From an uncultured Collinsella sp. (GTDB lineage Bacteria > Actinomycetota > Coriobacteriia > Coriobacteriales > Coriobacteriaceae), in assembly GCA_958415625.1 (NCBI GenBank), contig CATYZI010000004.1, positions 1-64,000 on the forward strand: a DNA stretch of 64,000 bases, in the 5' to 3' direction. Shown here in pieces: positions 50,330 to 59,322 of this stretch. Made by a program: the position numbers and the translations under genes. The stretch's first letter is position 1; each line of letters opens with the position of its first letter. Below the pieces are notes generated by a model, which made no database searches, was not told where the DNA came from, and saw only the letters and a program-made list of their open reading frames with translations.

Positions 50330-50356
50330 GAACAAAAACCTGGAAAGGAGTGCAAG

Positions 50357-51217
50357 ATGGTAATCGATATGCTGGTCCAGCCCATGCTCTACGGCGAGAT
50401 CTATACGCCAGGCGACGAGCCAGACGGCTTTGGTTTTTGGGAGCGCGAGTTTGGCATGGGGCACATGGGCCCCATGGACTGGGACGAGCTCGTGGCCGAG
50501 ATGGATGTCTGCGATGTACGGAAAAGCGTGCTCATGCCGCTCGATGTGACCACGGCGTGTGGCGGGCACTTTGGCACCAACGACCAGGTTTCCGCGCTTG
50601 TTGCTGCGCACCCCGATCGTCTATGGGGATTTGCGAGCGTGGACCCGCAAGTGAGTGGTGCCGCCGACGAACTGGAGCGCGCCTTTACCGAGCTGGGGGC
50701 CAAGGGGCTCTGCCTGCATCCGGCAAAGCAGGGTTTTGCGCCCGATGATGCCGTTGCCGAGCCGCTCTACAAGCTCTGTGAGCGCTACAACAAGCCGGTG
50801 GTTTTTCATGCCGGTATGTCCTGGGAGCCGGGTGCGGAGCTTTCGCGAAGCCACCCGCTTGCGTTTGAGCACACCATCGCAACGCATCCGGATGTGCGCT
50901 TTAACCTGACGCACTTTGGCTGGCCCTGGGTGCGCGAAACCGTGGCGATGCTGCTCAAATATCCCAATTGCTATGCGGATACTTCTGTTACCTATATCGA
51001 TTCGCCCGAAGAGATGATGCAGCGGCTCTTCACCGTCGATATGGGACCGCTGTGGTATGAGCGCGCCCTGTCGCATCAGGTGATGTTTGCCAGCAATACG
51101 CCGCGCTTCCGCGCCTTCAAGCTCAAGCGGGCGCTTGACACCGTGCCCATGCGCGATGAGGCGCGGGCGAATCTGTATTCCGGTACGGCGCTGCGTTTTC
51201 TGAAAGGTGATGAGTGA
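50357..51217 (+). CDS. Amidohydrolase-2-like TIM barrel without the HxH motif
   Basis: A 286-residue protein of the amidohydrolase-2 (ACMSD/decarboxylase-like) family. WGFASVDPQ, KGLCLHPAKQGF, PVVFHAGMSW (His about 156) and NLTHFGWPW (His about 187) are as in the family. But the N-terminal metal motif, normally IDxHxH, reads VIDMLVQP, and the last-strand Asp (normally SDxP) reads SNTPRF. So at least three of the metal ligands are gone. ATG 50357 has AAAGGAG upstream. The stop is 1 bp before the YjbQ start. Confidence 0.82.
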   Translation: MVIDMLVQPMLYGEIYTPGDEPDGFGFWEREFGMGHMGPMDWDELVAEMDVCDVRKSVLMPLDVTTACGGHFGTNDQVSALVAAHPDRLWGFASVDPQVSGAADELERAFTELGAKGLCLHPAKQGFAPDDAVAEPLYKLCERYNKPVVFHAGMSWEPGAELSRSHPLAFEHTIATHPDVRFNLTHFGWPWVRETVAMLLKYPNCYADTSVTYIDSPEEMMQRLFTVDMGPLWYERALSHQVMFASNTPRFRAFKLKRALDTVPMRDEARANLYSGTALRFLKGDE

Positions 51218-51218
51218 C

Positions 51219-51647
51219 ATGGTGACACTCGAGACATTGAGCTATCTATCGACGGCGCCCGACCAGTTCATCGACATCACTGAAGATGTGCATGCCGCCA
51301 TCGAGCGTAGTGCGGTGACCGATGGACTGGCAGCGATTATTTTGTCGCATACGACTTGCGGTATCGTGGTGAACGAGGGGCTTCCGTGCGTGGAGACCGA
51401 TCTCATGGAGACGCTCGATCGCATTGCCCCGCCCGATGCCCCCTATGCGCATGCTCATTTCTTGCCGAGTTATGGCGCCACGGGCAATAACTCCTGTGGC
51501 CATATCAAGAGCATGATTTGCGGCAATAGCTGCTTCTTCCCCGTTCAAGACGGCCACATCGTATGTGGCGGAGCCCAGAACATCTACCTTGCGGAATTCG
51601 ATGGGCCTCAGAAGCGAAAAGTGTACGTTGAGGTGCTGGGCGAGTAG
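51219..51647 (+). CDS. YjbQ/UPF0047-family protein
   Basis: A 142-residue YjbQ-family protein: QFIDITEDVHAAI near the N-terminus, ILSHTTCGIVVNEG in the core and HAHFLPSYGATGNNSCGHIKSM with the conserved histidines. E. coli YjbQ has a weak thiamine-phosphate-synthase side activity; its real function is not settled. Being inside this catabolic cluster, 1 bp after the amidohydrolase stop, it may have a step in handling a phosphorylated or glycated intermediate. ATG 51219 is preferred to 51210 on ribosome-site spacing. Confidence 0.85.
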   Translation: MVTLETLSYLSTAPDQFIDITEDVHAAIERSAVTDGLAAIILSHTTCGIVVNEGLPCVETDLMETLDRIAPPDAPYAHAHFLPSYGATGNNSCGHIKSMICGNSCFFPVQDGHIVCGGAQNIYLAEFDGPQKRKVYVEVLGE

Positions 51648-51688
51648 CAGTTGATGCCTGCGAGTCGGCGAGCTAAAGGAGATTGACC

Positions 51689-52498
51689 ATGTCGTTTATG
51701 GCTTCGATGTTTGGGACCGAGAAACCGGTCATTGGCATGCTGCATCTGCAGCCGCTGCCTGGCGATCCTCTGTATTATCCGAGCGGCAGCGTTTCGCGCG
51801 TGATCGATGCCGCCAAGCGCGATCTCGAAGCGCTGCAGTCGGGTGGCGTGGACGGCATTCTGATCACCAATGAGCTGTCGATGCCCTACGAGCAGCATGT
51901 GTCGGCAGTGACCCTTGCCGCTATGGGGCATGTCATCGGCGCTCTTGCCGCAGATTTCTCGACCCCTTGGGGTGCAGAGGCTATTTATGACGGCGACGCC
52001 ACGATCGAGCTGTGCGCCGCCGTCGAGGCGCAGTTTACACGCTGCAATTTTTGCGGTGCCTGGGCTGGCGATCTTGGCCTGATCAATCGTGACTTTGCGC
52101 ACACCATGCGCCGCCGTGCCGCCCTGCGTCTGGACGACCTAAAGATGTTCCATTTCATCACAAGCGAGGGCGAGGTGTATCTTAACGACCGATCGACTCC
52201 CGATATTGCCGATTCGCTGGTATTCAACTGCCTGCCCGACGCCCTTGTCATTGGCGGGTCTGCTGCCGGGCGCGGAGCTTCGGGCGAGCTTGCCGACGAG
52301 GTACGCGTCCGTGTTGGCGATGTGCCGGTGGTATGTGGAACGGGATGTCGCGAGAATACCGTTGCAGACGTGTTTTCGCATTATGATGGCGCGTTTGTCG
52401 GCACCTGCCTCAAGCGAGACGGCAAGCTCGACGCCCCTGTCGAAGCCGAGCGGGTCGCGCGATTCATGGCTGCCGCCCGTGCCGCGAGAGGGGAGTGA
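51689..52498 (+). CDS. BtpA/SgcQ-family TIM-barrel protein
   Basis: A 269-residue protein of the BtpA family: KPVIGMLHLQPLPGDP at the N-terminus, VDGILITNELSMPY, then PDALVIGGSAAGRGAS and VCGTGCRENTVADVFSHYDGAFVGTCLKRDG at the phosphate-binding end. BtpA was named for photosystem I biogenesis in cyanobacteria; in other bacteria (SgcQ) the gene sits in sugar operons, and an aldolase- or epimerase-like reaction is expected. AAAGGAG is before ATG 51689. The kinase gene follows with a 5-bp gap. Confidence 0.87.
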   Translation: MSFMASMFGTEKPVIGMLHLQPLPGDPLYYPSGSVSRVIDAAKRDLEALQSGGVDGILITNELSMPYEQHVSAVTLAAMGHVIGALAADFSTPWGAEAIYDGDATIELCAAVEAQFTRCNFCGAWAGDLGLINRDFAHTMRRRAALRLDDLKMFHFITSEGEVYLNDRSTPDIADSLVFNCLPDALVIGGSAAGRGASGELADEVRVRVGDVPVVCGTGCRENTVADVFSHYDGAFVGTCLKRDGKLDAPVEAERVARFMAAARAARGE

Positions 52499-52503
52499 AC
52501 GGC

Positions 52504-54021
52504 ATGCCGTACTATCTTGGCATCGACATCGGAACGAGTGCGTCCAAGGGTGTGTTAATTGATGCGGAGTGTCGAATTGTGGCGCAGGCATCTTGTCAAC
52601 ATGAGACCGAGAGCCCTCGGGATGGTTGGTATCAGCACGATGCAGAAGCGATTTGGTGGGGTGATTTTTGCCGGCTGTCTCGCGAGCTCATCGAGCGCGC
52701 GGGTAACGAGGCGAGCCAGATCCGCTGCGTAGGGTTGTCGGCTTTGGGCTGTGACTGCGTGCCGGTCGATGAAGATTGCCGCGCCTTGGCTCCGGCAATT
52801 TTGTACGGGGTCGACGCTCGCTCGAAGCCGCAGATTGACGAGCTTCTTTCTGAATATGGTCCCGATCGCGCTCGCGAGCTCTTTGGACACGACCCGTGTT
52901 CGTCCGATATCGCTCCCAAGGTCCTTTGGTTTAAGGAGAATATGCCTGAGGTCCATGAGCGGGCGGCGAAGTTCCTTACGGCTTCGTCCTATCTATGTGC
53001 CAAGCTTACCGGCAGGTTTACGATCGACCGTTATCTTGCCGAGGATTTCCTACCCTTATACGATCGCGAGACGTGGCGGGTTAATGAGCGCGGGTGCGCG
53101 AGGTTCTGCCGTCCCGACCAGATGGCCGAAGTCATGGCGGCGACCGATATCGCCGGCGTAATCACGGATCGGGCGGCGGATGAAACCGGTCTTGCCAAGG
53201 GAACGCCGGTGCTTGTCGGAACAGGCGATTCGGGCGCCGAGGCGATTTCTACTGGAGTGTTTTGCCCCGGGGACATGATGGTGCAACTCGGGAGCACGGC
53301 ATATTTTATCTACCTAGCGGACCATATGGTCGATGATGCCCGTCTGTGGCCGGGAACATTCATCATCCCCGGAACCTACGGTATCTGCGCTGGCACCAAT
53401 ACTGCGGGTGCGTTGACGGCATGGTTGCGACGCGAGTTGTACCGCGATGCCGTGGATGCCGAACGCTCCGGCGGCCCCGATGCCTATGAGGTCATGGCGC
53501 GCGATGCCGGGCAGGTAGGTCCCGGAGCGGATGGCCTTCTGTGTCTTCCATACTTTGCGGGCGAGCGCACCCCGCTCAACGATCCCGAGGCGCGCGGCGT
53601 GTTCTTCGGTCTGACTGAAAGGCATACCCGGGGTCATATGGTCCGCGCGGCTTTGGAAGGGATCGCCTATACGGTCGCAGCGCATGTTGATATTATCGAG
53701 CGAGATCATGGATTGCCTATCGAGCACATCATGGTCGTGGGAGGCGGAACTAAGAATCCGGTATGGATGCAAGCGATTGCCGATGTCTGCGGTCGTGAAG
53801 TTTCGGCTGCGAAGGTTACGGTGGGCGCATGTTTTGGCGATGCCCTTATGGCAGCACTTGCTGGCGGCGCCTATTCATCATGGGGTGAGCTTGCCCGGGT
53901 TCTTGGGGTCGCGCAAACGATCGAACCTGATATGGACGCTCATGAGCTGTACGCATCGCGCCGCCATATCTTTGATGAGCTATATGCGCGAAATTGCGAC
54001 CTTATGCACGAGCTGGTGTAG
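52504..54021 (+). CDS. FGGY-family carbohydrate kinase (xylulokinase-like)
   Basis: A 505-residue two-domain sugar kinase. The ATP-binding start YYLGIDIGTSASKGVLI, DGWYQHDAEAIWWGDF, CVGLSALGCDCVPVDED and the second-domain ATP site VVGGGTKNPVWMQAIADVCG are all present; the catalytic Asp is in GTGDSGAEAIS (about 240). FGGY kinases act on xylulose, fuculose, ribulose and similar open-chain sugars. It ends the cluster. A hairpin GCCCCACGCTCTTATGGGGC follows at about 54034-54053, without a T-run. Confidence 0.88.
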   Translation: MPYYLGIDIGTSASKGVLIDAECRIVAQASCQHETESPRDGWYQHDAEAIWWGDFCRLSRELIERAGNEASQIRCVGLSALGCDCVPVDEDCRALAPAILYGVDARSKPQIDELLSEYGPDRARELFGHDPCSSDIAPKVLWFKENMPEVHERAAKFLTASSYLCAKLTGRFTIDRYLAEDFLPLYDRETWRVNERGCARFCRPDQMAEVMAATDIAGVITDRAADETGLAKGTPVLVGTGDSGAEAISTGVFCPGDMMVQLGSTAYFIYLADHMVDDARLWPGTFIIPGTYGICAGTNTAGALTAWLRRELYRDAVDAERSGGPDAYEVMARDAGQVGPGADGLLCLPYFAGERTPLNDPEARGVFFGLTERHTRGHMVRAALEGIAYTVAAHVDIIERDHGLPIEHIMVVGGGTKNPVWMQAIADVCGREVSAAKVTVGACFGDALMAALAGGAYSSWGELARVLGVAQTIEPDMDAHELYASRRHIFDELYARNCDLMHELV

Positions 54022-54086
54022 CGCCGCCGAATTGCCCCACGCTCTTATGGGGCTGCGTTGTGCGATTCGCATGTCCCTTGAGGGTC

Positions 54087-54316
54087 GTGGGCAAAAAATG
54101 CCAAATATGAGTACTGTCACTAATTTAGTGGCAGAAAAATCAGGCTCTTGAGGCCTTTATTGAGCGTCTTCGGGCGATTGAAACCTGTTATGGATGGCTT
54201 TAAGTATGCTAAAACGACCTGATAATGAACAGTTGTACATTATCAGGTCGTTGTTTTGATGCAAAATAATGTGACTAGTTTTACAACAGTACTCATATTT
54301 GGCATTATTTGCCCAC
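54087..54316. mobile_element. MITE-like element with 31-bp terminal inverted repeats
   Basis: GTGGGCAAAAAATGCCAAAT... (54087-54117) and its reverse complement at 54286-54316 match at 30 of 31 bp. The 230-bp interval is AT-rich, in contrast to the flanking genes, codes for nothing, and holds an inner palindrome AACGACCTGATAATG (54213-54227) / 54238-54252. No target-site duplication is obvious. It could alternatively be a bidirectional termination or regulatory hairpin between the converging FGGY and tatD genes. Confidence 0.6.
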
Positions 54317-54322
54317 CAGGGG

Positions 54323-55105
54323 TTAGCGGAAGTCGAAAATGGAGCGGGAATTTTCCAGGACGACCGACTTGACGCTTTCCGCGGCGCAGTCTTTAAGCGT
54401 GGCAATGATCTCGGATGTTCTTATGAGTGAATCGACGAGCTGCCGCGCGGATGTTTTCGCGTCTGGTTCGGCCGGCGCGTCGGTTTCGAGCAACAGGCGG
54501 TTCAGTGGAATCTGTCGTGCGTATTCGCGCCCGCGTTTGGTCGCAAGCATGCGTTCATTGATGGAAAAGAAGCTGCCTGCGTGGCGCGCGCGGACGAACT
54601 CGTTCGAGGTACCGCTAAACCAGTGGAAGATGATAGCGGGGGAGTCGGGGCTTGGGGTGAGCAATTCATGTGACCCGAGGACGTCCAGCACGGTTCCTGC
54701 CGAACGAACGGCGTGAATTGATATCACGCGCCCGGCAAGAGGGTGCTGCACGAGTGCATCGCAGAGCCGGTCAAATGCCTGTACTTGTAGCGGCTCGCTT
54801 CCGGCAAAACGAGCGGAAAAGTCGAGCCCGACCTCGCCGATCAAGCGCTCTTGGGCGGCAACTTCGCAAAGCAGATTGACTTCGGCAGGACCGCGGCGGC
54901 CGTCGGCGAGCCACCAGGGATGGAGGCCGATGCCGGCAAAGATATTTGAACGGCCGCAGGCGCGCTTCTTGGCGCGTGCAAAGTCGTGTGGATCGACGCC
55001 GCAGTCAAATAGAACCAGGCCCAGCGCCGTTGCCTCATCGGCAACGGCGTCCGGGCGAGCCATTAAATCAAGATGGCAATGCGCATCAAATAATTGCGGT
55101 GTCAT
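54323..55105 (-). CDS. tatD: TatD-family metal-dependent hydrolase
   Basis: A 260-residue TIM-barrel hydrolase of the TatD DNase family. The first metal motif is LFDAHCHLDL (HxH about 6-8). GIGLHPWW, GEVGLDFS (Glu about 92), ISIHAVRS and ETDAPAE (Asp about 206) complete the set. TatD proteins have 3'-5' exonuclease or quality-control roles. ATG 55105 is the family's usual start; an upstream open frame is Arg-rich and unsupported. tcdA lies 14 bp upstream on the same strand. Confidence 0.88.
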   Translation of the reverse strand: MTPQLFDAHCHLDLMARPDAVADEATALGLVLFDCGVDPHDFARAKKRACGRSNIFAGIGLHPWWLADGRRGPAEVNLLCEVAAQERLIGEVGLDFSARFAGSEPLQVQAFDRLCDALVQHPLAGRVISIHAVRSAGTVLDVLGSHELLTPSPDSPAIIFHWFSGTSNEFVRARHAGSFFSINERMLATKRGREYARQIPLNRLLLETDAPAEPDAKTSARQLVDSLIRTSEIIATLKDCAAESVKSVVLENSRSIFDFR

Positions 55106-55119
55106 CGCGGTGCGTCTCG

Positions 55120-55917
55120 TTAATTTAGGCGCTGGCCATCGGCGCGCACGCGCTCGCACCCGCGCCCGCTGATCTGGCGGATAACCTCGCCGGCAATCAT
55201 CTGACCCATGATGGGCGGCATAAAGCTGGCGGTACCCAACTCGGTACGCTCGTGGATGTTGGACGGGTCGCGGGGTTGGGTCTTAACCGATTCCTCGCAG
55301 CTAAACAGTACGTGCAGGCTCTTGATTCCGCGCTTCTTACATTCTTTGCGCATAATGCGGCTCATGGGGTCACGTACCGTATCGAAGATGTCGGCAAAGC
55401 GGAGGCACTCGGGATGGAGCTTGTTGGCCCCGCCCATGGAACTGACCAAACGAATGTCGTGGTCTTGAGCATATTTGGCAATGGTGAGCTTGGCCGAGAT
55501 GGTGTCGATGGCGTCGACGACGTAGTCGAGCTTGCCGCCCGTCTGCTCCAAAACGCTCGCGAAGAACTCGTCGATGTTGTCGCTCAGCAGGTATTCGGTG
55601 CGTTTGATAACGGTGGCGGCGGGATTGATATCGTGGGTCATGGCTTCCATCACGTCCACTTTGCGCTTGCCGACGGTGCTATGAAAGGCGATGGCCTGGC
55701 GATTGATATTGCTGGGCGCGATGATGTCCTTGTCCAGAATGACGAAATGACCGATGCCGCCACGGGCAAGTGCCTCGCAGCAGTTGGAGCCCACACCTCC
55801 GCAGCCGAGTACCAGCACCGTGGCGTTGGCGAGCTTGTCGAGCGCCTCGCGACCCATGATGATCTCGAGCTTGGTGTCGCGCGTCTCGATGGGGGCGGCG
55901 GCTGCGGTTTCGGTCAT
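55120..55917 (-). CDS. tcdA: tRNA threonylcarbamoyladenosine dehydratase (TcdA/YgdL)
   Basis: A 265-residue E1-like (ThiF/MoeB) enzyme that cyclises t6A to ct6A in tRNAs using ATP. Nucleotide site VLVLGCGGVGSNCCEALARGG (GxGxxG about 33-38), VILDKDIIAPSNINRQ, then VVDAIDTISAKL, and the C-terminal MPPIMGQMIAGEVIRQI. MoeB/ThiF-type zinc CxxC pairs are absent, as expected for TcdA. GGAGG is 6 bp before ATG 55917. It forms an operon with tatD. Confidence 0.9.
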   Translation of the reverse strand: MTETAAAAPIETRDTKLEIIMGREALDKLANATVLVLGCGGVGSNCCEALARGGIGHFVILDKDIIAPSNINRQAIAFHSTVGKRKVDVMEAMTHDINPAATVIKRTEYLLSDNIDEFFASVLEQTGGKLDYVVDAIDTISAKLTIAKYAQDHDIRLVSSMGGANKLHPECLRFADIFDTVRDPMSRIMRKECKKRGIKSLHVLFSCEESVKTQPRDPSNIHERTELGTASFMPPIMGQMIAGEVIRQISGRGCERVRADGQRLN

Positions 55918-56123
55918 AGATATCCTCCGATGGGGAAGCTGTCGTGTTTTAGCTATCGCCATTATAGGTATTATCGCGATTCCATTTGAACCCTCGGGGC
56001 TTGTTGAAATGAGACCAGGATTCGCATAAGATGAAGCAGATGGCACCCGTTGCAGCGGGTTGGCCAACTCCAATGCACGTTTGTAGCGTGAGAAGTGGCC
56101 GTCTTCGCATTACGCGGGGGCGG

Positions 56124-56210
56124 CTATTTCATTCGACCTCCAATGTGGATGCCGAGCTCCACAGCCGCGATTACAAGCAACAACAACGTCAGGACATCGT
56201 TAATACTCAT
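56124..56210 (-). CDS. 28-residue hydrophobic peptide, holin-like toxin candidate
   Basis: A short minus-strand frame beginning MSINDVLTLLLLVIAAVEL and ending GGRMK. AAGGAG (plus-strand complement at about 56216-56222) is 6-7 bp before ATG. One transmembrane helix, a charged start and a basic end are the marks of type I toxins and the 'putative holin-like toxin' peptides of gut bacteria. It has its own promoter (TATAAT) overlapped by a LexA-like box. An antisense RNA antitoxin was not identified. Confidence 0.55.
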   Translation of the reverse strand: MSINDVLTLLLLVIAAVELGIHIGGRMK

Positions 56211-56261
56211 AGTCCATCTCCTTCTTGGGTGGAGGGAGCTGGCCCATCTGCTTCAACTTCC

Positions 56262-56290
56262 ATTATAGCTAAATGCGAACGAATGTTCTA
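56262..56290 (-). promoter_or_regulatory. Promoter of the hydrophobic peptide with LexA-like box
   Basis: Minus strand: -10 TATAAT (56262-56267), 17-bp spacer, poor -35 TAGAAC (56285-56290). The box AGAACATTCGTTCG (56276-56289) matches CGAAC-N4-GTTCG at all but one position and covers the spacer and the -35. Confidence 0.55.
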
Positions 56291-56304
56291 TATTACGTTG
56301 CAAA

Positions 56305-56342
56305 TTAGATAATTAGACAAACATCTAAATATCGAGTATAGT
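56305..56342 (+). promoter_or_regulatory. Promoter and operator of the ArsR/SdpR-like gene
   Basis: -35 TTAGAC (56313-56318) and -10 TATAGT (56337-56342), 18 bp apart. The palindrome TTAGAT-N12-ATCTAA (56305-56328) covers the -35, as for ArsR-family autorepressors. Confidence 0.6.
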
Positions 56343-56376
56343 ATGTGCGCCGAACGAAATACTGAGAGGAGGCTCT

Positions 56377-56655
56377 ATGCCGGGAGAGGGTTTTAAAGCG
56401 CTGGGGGATCCAACGCGGCGGCGCATTTTGGAACTGCTGCGCGAGGGCAACCGCACGGCAGGAGAGCTTGCCGAGCATTTCGAGATAAGCAAGCCGTCAT
56501 TGAGCCATCACTTGGCGACGCTCAAAAACGCCGGGTTGGTGACCGACGAACGTCATGGCCAAAACATCGTTTACAGCTTAAACACCACTGTCATGCAGGA
56601 CTTGATCGGCTGGTTTATGGGCTTTACAGACACTGAAGGTGATAAGGATGAATAA
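56377..56655 (+). CDS. ArsR-family autorepressor (SdpR-like)
   Basis: A 92-residue winged-helix repressor: FKALGDPTRRRILELLREGN, then AEHFEISKPSLSHHLATLKNAGLV as recognition helix. The metal cysteines of ArsR/SmtB are absent, as in SdpR. GAGAGGAGG is before ATG 56377. Its stop overlaps the ATG of the next gene (SdpI-like), the arrangement of the Bacillus sdpR-sdpI operon. Confidence 0.88.
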   Translation: MPGEGFKALGDPTRRRILELLREGNRTAGELAEHFEISKPSLSHHLATLKNAGLVTDERHGQNIVYSLNTTVMQDLIGWFMGFTDTEGDKDE

Positions 56656-57352
56656 CGAAAACAAGGGCATTCACGCCACGGGGGTATCGCCGCGTGTATG
56701 GGCCATGCTTGTTGTGGTCTGCGCAATTAATGTTGCTGCGCATCTCTGGGTGATGCCGAGCTTGCCTGCGCAGATTCCCACGCACTGGGGCGCGAACGGC
56801 GCCGTCGACGGTTGGGGCCCTAGCTGGATGGCCTCCGCGCTCGGCGTGCTGCCCCTGGCACTTCTCGCGATGTTCTACGTCGTGCCACGCATCGATCCTA
56901 AAGGTGAGGCATATCGAACCTCGGGTAAGTTCTATCAGGGCTTCGTAATTGCCTTCACCCTGTTCATGTGTGGTATAAGCTGGTTGGGTGAGCTTACGGT
57001 CTGGGGCGTGGTGCCGGCGGTCGGTTCGGCCAACGTGCTGATTTCCGGCGCTATCGGCTTGCTCTTCATTGGTGTGGGTAACTACTTGCCGCGTGTGAAG
57101 CAGAACTATACGCTCGGTATCAAGACGCCCTGGGCGCTTGCCGATCCCGAGAACTGGCGCCGTACGCAGCGTTTTGGCGGTGCCTGCTTTATGGTGCTGG
57201 GTATTGGCCTGATTGTGATGGGCGTGGCGGGTAGCGTGCTTTCGAGTGAAGTCGTCGCCGCGGTGATTGCGGTGCTGGCGTTTGGTTCAGCTGGCGCTGC
57301 CTACGCCTATTCGTATCTGCTGTGGCGCAAGTCGCAGCGAGCCGTTCGCTAA
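56648..57352 (+). CDS. SdpI/DUF1648-family membrane protein
   Basis: A 234-residue membrane protein with about six helices. The N-terminal DUF1648 motif PSLPAQIPTHWGANGAVDGWG (about 36-56) and the SdpI-family C-terminal part (RVKQNYTLGIKTPWALADPENWRRT) are clear. In Bacillus, SdpI gives immunity to the SdpC toxin and relieves SdpR repression by binding it at the membrane. No sdpC-like gene is near, so it may respond to toxins from neighbours. It overlaps the repressor gene by 8 bp. Confidence 0.88.
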   Translation: MNNENKGIHATGVSPRVWAMLVVVCAINVAAHLWVMPSLPAQIPTHWGANGAVDGWGPSWMASALGVLPLALLAMFYVVPRIDPKGEAYRTSGKFYQGFVIAFTLFMCGISWLGELTVWGVVPAVGSANVLISGAIGLLFIGVGNYLPRVKQNYTLGIKTPWALADPENWRRTQRFGGACFMVLGIGLIVMGVAGSVLSSEVVAAVIAVLAFGSAGAAYAYSYLLWRKSQRAVR

Positions 57353-57418
57353 GGTTGCGGAAAACTAGCGTACGCAGTTCATAGTGTGTTCCGGGGGACT
57401 TTTCCTAGGTAGTATTAG

Positions 57419-57447
57419 GGGGTGTGGGCAACCATGCCCCTTTTTCG
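57419..57447 (+). terminator. Intrinsic terminator after the sdpI-like gene
   Basis: GGGGTGTGG-GCAA-CCATGCCCC (two wobble pairs) followed by TTTTT. Confidence 0.75.
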
Positions 57448-57537
57448 TTAAATTTCAGAGCTGGTTACCTCATTTCGTTTCCACTAAAACGAAAACAAGA
57501 ATAGGGAAACAGCAGGTAGAAAGGATAAAACAGGCAA

Positions 57538-59217
<1,680 letters not shown>

Positions 59218-59223
59218 TTTGAT

Positions 59224-59250
59224 GTGGCAAAGGGACAGCCCCTTTGTCAC
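59224..59250. repeat. Palindromic hairpin GTGGCAAAGGG...CCCTTTGTCAC
   Basis: GTGGCAAAGGG-ACAGC-CCCTTTGTCAC, one mismatch, no T-run. Similar AAAGGGACAG/CTGTCCCTTT motifs occur near 34865 and 35551-35613, which points to a dispersed family. Confidence 0.6.
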
Positions 59251-59275
59251 ACGAACTTATGCTCAACCTGGGAAA

Positions 59276-59322
59276 ATAAAAAAACGCGGCGAACGTTTTT
59301 GTGACGTTCGCCGCGTTTTGCT
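59276..59322. terminator. Bidirectional intrinsic terminator
   Basis: AAAACGCGGCGAACGT (59281-59296) pairs with ACGTTCGCCGCGTTTT (59304-59319), with A- and T-runs on the two sides. It serves ettA and the converging minus-strand gene. Confidence 0.9.

Noticed and set aside
56031..56312. 93-codon plus-strand frame before the SdpR-like gene
   Set aside because: It is antisense to the better-supported hydrophobic peptide gene and has no ribosome site.
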